Assembly (NCBI RefSeq): GCF_004362215.1
Contig: NZ_SNWR01000002.1
Location: 1,922,001-1,986,000 of the forward strand
Length of the DNA stretch: 64,000 nucleotides
Direction of reading: 5' to 3'
From: Paractinoplanes brasiliensis
Lineage (GTDB): Bacteria; Actinomycetota; Actinomycetes; Mycobacteriales; Micromonosporaceae
The notes below the pieces were generated by a model that was given only the letters and a program-made list of their open reading frames with translations, had not been told where the DNA came from and ran no database searches. This document shows positions 62,028 through 64,000 of the stretch, piece after piece. The position numbers and the translations under genes are program-made. Position 1 is the first letter of the stretch, and every line of letters starts with the position of its first letter.

Positions 62028-63275
62028 TCAGGCTGTCCGGTTTCGCACCATGCCGTGCGGGTCGAGCACGTACTTCTTGGCCGCGCCCTGGTCGAAGTCC
62101 TGATAGCCCTGCGGGGCCTGGTCGAGCGGGATGGCCACCGCGTTGACGTTCTTCGCGATCTGCACCTTGTCGTGCAGGATCGCCATCATCAGGTTGCGGT
62201 TGTACTTCATGACCGGGCACTGGCCGGTGACGAACGAGTGCGACTTGGCCCAGCCCAGGCCGAGACGCAACGACAGCGACCCCACCTTGGCGGCCTCGTC
62301 GACGCCGCCCGGGTCGCCCGTGACGTACAGGCCGGGAATGCCGATCGCGCCGCCCGCGCGGGTCAGCTGCATCAGCGAGTTGAGCACCGTGGCGGGCTGT
62401 TCCACCTCGGAGTCGGAGCCGTGGCCGCGGGCCTCGAAGCCGACCGCGTCGACGGCGGCGTCGACCAGCGGCTCGCCGATCGCCGGCCAGTCGTTGCCGA
62501 GGATCCGGGAGACCTGCTCGACCGGGTCGCCCTGCGCCACGTTGATCGTTTCGCAGCCGAAGCTGCGGGCCTGCGCGAGCCGCTGCTCGTTGAGGTCGCC
62601 CACGATGACGACCGCCGCGCCCAGCAGCCACGCGGAGGTGGCCGCCGCCAGGCCGACCGGGCCGGCGCCGGCGATGTAGACCGTCGAGCCGGAGGTGACG
62701 CCCGCGCTGACGCAGCCGTGGTAGCCGGTCGGGAAGATGTCGGCCAGCATGGCCAGGTCGAGCGCCTTCTCGAGGGCCTGGTCGCGATCGGGGAATTTCA
62801 GCAGGTTCCAGTCCGCGTACGGGACCAGCACGTACTCGGCCTGGCCGCCGACCCAGCCGCCCATGTCCACATAGCCGTACGCGGATCCGGGACGGTCGGG
62901 GTTGACGTTCAGGCAGATCCCGGTCTTGCCCTCCTTGCAGTTGCGGCAGCGGCCGCAGGCGATGTTGAAGGGCACCGAGCAGATGTCGCCGGGCTTGATG
63001 AACTCGACGCCCGGCCCGACGTCGACGACCTCACCGGTGATTTCGTGGCCGAGCACCAGCCCCTGGGGTGCGGTGGTGCGCCCGCGCACCATGTGCTGAT
63101 CGCTGCCGCAGATGTTGGTGGCGACCGTCTTGAGGATCGCGCCGTGCGGCACCTTGCGCCCGACATTCAGTTTGTTGACGCCGGGCCCGTCCTTCAACTC
63201 GTACGTGGGGTAGTCGATGGAGTGGACCTCGACCTTGCCGGGTCCCTCGTAGACCACCGCGCGATTGGCTGGCAT
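62028..63275 (-). CDS. fdhA: Glutathione-independent formaldehyde dehydrogenase (zinc MDR family)
   Basis: 415 residues. Catalytic zinc site NICGSDQHMVRGRTTAPQGL and GHEITGEVVDVG, structural zinc Cys cluster CGRCRNCKEGKTGIC, Rossmann motif YIAGAGPVGLAAA. The ending and the SAYGYVDMGGWVGGQAEYV loop match Pseudomonas-type FdhA, which carries tightly bound NAD(H). It converts formaldehyde or other aldehydes by dismutation. A GGGAGG ribosome site precedes ATG 63275. It could help clear aldehydes, although it is 16 kb from the amine oxidase. Confidence 0.92.
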   Translation of the reverse strand: MPANRAVVYEGPGKVEVHSIDYPTYELKDGPGVNKLNVGRKVPHGAILKTVATNICGSDQHMVRGRTTAPQGLVLGHEITGEVVDVGPGVEFIKPGDICSVPFNIACGRCRNCKEGKTGICLNVNPDRPGSAYGYVDMGGWVGGQAEYVLVPYADWNLLKFPDRDQALEKALDLAMLADIFPTGYHGCVSAGVTSGSTVYIAGAGPVGLAAATSAWLLGAAVVIVGDLNEQRLAQARSFGCETINVAQGDPVEQVSRILGNDWPAIGEPLVDAAVDAVGFEARGHGSDSEVEQPATVLNSLMQLTRAGGAIGIPGLYVTGDPGGVDEAAKVGSLSLRLGLGWAKSHSFVTGQCPVMKYNRNLMMAILHDKVQIAKNVNAVAIPLDQAPQGYQDFDQGAAKKYVLDPHGMVRNRTA

Positions 63276-63518
63276 CGTTGCCTCCCATCGTCGTGTGGCG
63301 CCGGTGAGTGACGGTCTCGTCACGGCACCATGACCGCCATGTTTCACGAGCGGGGACCGAAACTGAACGGGCCGGGACGGCGACAGATACGCAATTGGTG
63401 ATAAGACTCCGGTCGGTCGGGTGTGCTCTTGTCGGCAGGACGGGGGATAGGACCGGCGTGACCGAAGTGACAGGATGGCCGTAGCCCTCCACCCCCGAGA
63501 AGTACCTGGACGACATTG
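63276..63518. other. Divergent promoter region, no gene
   Basis: 243 bp between the aldehyde dehydrogenase and the plus-strand membrane protein. No frame or strong palindrome noted. Confidence 0.4.
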
Positions 63519-64000
63519 ATGTCAGGCGGATCCCCTCTCCGCCCGGTCCGAGAGCTGTCCGCTCGGCCGGTTGTGCTCGCCGTGGGTGCCCTGCTGGCCA
63601 CGGCTTCGTTGATCGCTGCGCTGATCGTGCTGGAACCGCGGGTCGTGGCCGGCTTCCTGACGGCCTGCTCGGCCGTGACGGCGGCGGTGATGGTGCGCGC
63701 CGCCGTGCAGCGCCGGACAGCCGGGCCCCGCCTGCGGGTGTTCGCCCTGGCCACCGGCATCGGCCTGACCGCCGCGGCGGGCGCGGCCAGTGGGGCGGCC
63801 ATGCTGGTGGCACCCGGTGCGCTGGTCGGCGGTGTCCCCCTGCAGGCCGAGATTCCCCTGGTCACGCTCTTCCTGGTGGCGATCACCTTCCTGCCGGCGA
63901 TCCTGCGCCCGCAGCAGCACCGCGACTCGCTGGTCAGGCTGCGCGTCGGGCTCGACGTGCTCGGCGTGACCGCGTGTCTGCTGTTCGTCGCGTGGATGCT
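63519..64000 (+). CDS. Membrane protein, 3' end beyond window
   Basis: ATG at 63519 opens a frame that runs out of the window (160 codons so far). Segments ARPVVLAVGALLATASLIAA, VVAGFLTACSAVTAAVMV and VTLFLVAITFLPAI are membrane helices, and more seem to follow (LDVLGVTACLLFVAWM). The pattern recalls the N-terminal membrane sensor part of actinobacterial GGDEF/EAL proteins, but no catalytic domain is in view, so the product stays unknown. Confidence 0.7.
   Translation, partial: MSGGSPLRPVRELSARPVVLAVGALLATASLIAALIVLEPRVVAGFLTACSAVTAAVMVRAAVQRRTAGPRLRVFALATGIGLTAAAGAASGAAMLVAPGALVGGVPLQAEIPLVTLFLVAITFLPAILRPQQHRDSLVRLRVGLDVLGVTACLLFVAWM

Overview
The window is high-GC actinobacterial chromosome. 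GTG/TTG starts, 4-bp start/stop overlaps, large ECF-sigma, partner-switching and secreted glycosidase gene sets, mycothiol-type DsbA and XRE/MmyB–SDR pairs all fit a Micromonosporaceae-like genome (Actinoplanes or a relative). The genus is an inference from gene style, not a search result. No rRNA, tRNA, CRISPR array or recognisable insertion sequence was seen.

Layout. 1-4.5 kb: a DsbA-like oxidoreductase, a flavin split-barrel protein and a secreted GH2 enzyme. 4.5-8.7 kb: an operon of ECF sigma, membrane anti-sigma, ABC ATPase and two membrane proteins. 8.7-10.4 kb: a conserved membrane-associated protein and the frameshifted remains of an alpha/beta hydrolase. 10.4-15.9 kb: a three-gene island on the minus strand (winged-helix-like protein, a two-P-loop HerA-type ATPase, and a nuclease-like AIPR protein). 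This is the strongest candidate for a little-described defence system. 16.2-20.0 kb: a second sigma/anti-sigma/ABC operon, pointing back toward the island. 20-24 kb: DUF3455, CsbD and DUF3159 proteins and a GH43-AbfB arabinofuranosidase. 23.5-33 kb: a STAND-like membrane NTPase, a CBM2-GH12 glucanase, a MEDS/anti-sigma-type ATPase, a metallophosphoesterase, a diacylglycerol-kinase-like enzyme and a bifunctional PBP. 33-36 kb: a repeat-containing membrane protein, repeat-rich noncoding DNA, a TetR/DUF4267 divergent pair and a 44-bp tandem array. 36-42.7 kb: a STAS protein with a giant hybrid kinase/phosphatase, then a PadR-controlled pair of membrane proteins. 42.7-48.8 kb: a primary-amine oxidase cluster (TetR, oxidase, small membrane protein, amino-acid/amine permease), a divergent IclR regulator and a membrane protein. 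49-54.7 kb: an unusual radical SAM protein and dhaK-dhaL-dhaM, where DhaM is fused to HPr and Enzyme I. 54.8-64 kb: a mannonate-dehydratase-like enzyme, an inositol-phosphatase-like enzyme, a RibD-C reductase, a divergent SDR/XRE pair, a conserved unknown protein, an RTX-repeat secreted protein, a glutathione-independent formaldehyde dehydrogenase and the start of a membrane protein cut by the window edge.

Functional links. Plant polysaccharide use is represented by three secreted glycosidases, each with a different palindrome upstream that resembles a LacI-type operator. Amine import and oxidation form one regulated cluster. The DhaKLM genes encode a complete PEP-to-dihydroxyacetone phosphorelay in three genes. 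A dispersed element carrying two TTNTCCACA nonamers with fixed spacing occurs twice: once in noncoding DNA near 59.9 kb, and once inside the coding sequence of the DhaM fusion, where it supplies the HPr-EI linker.
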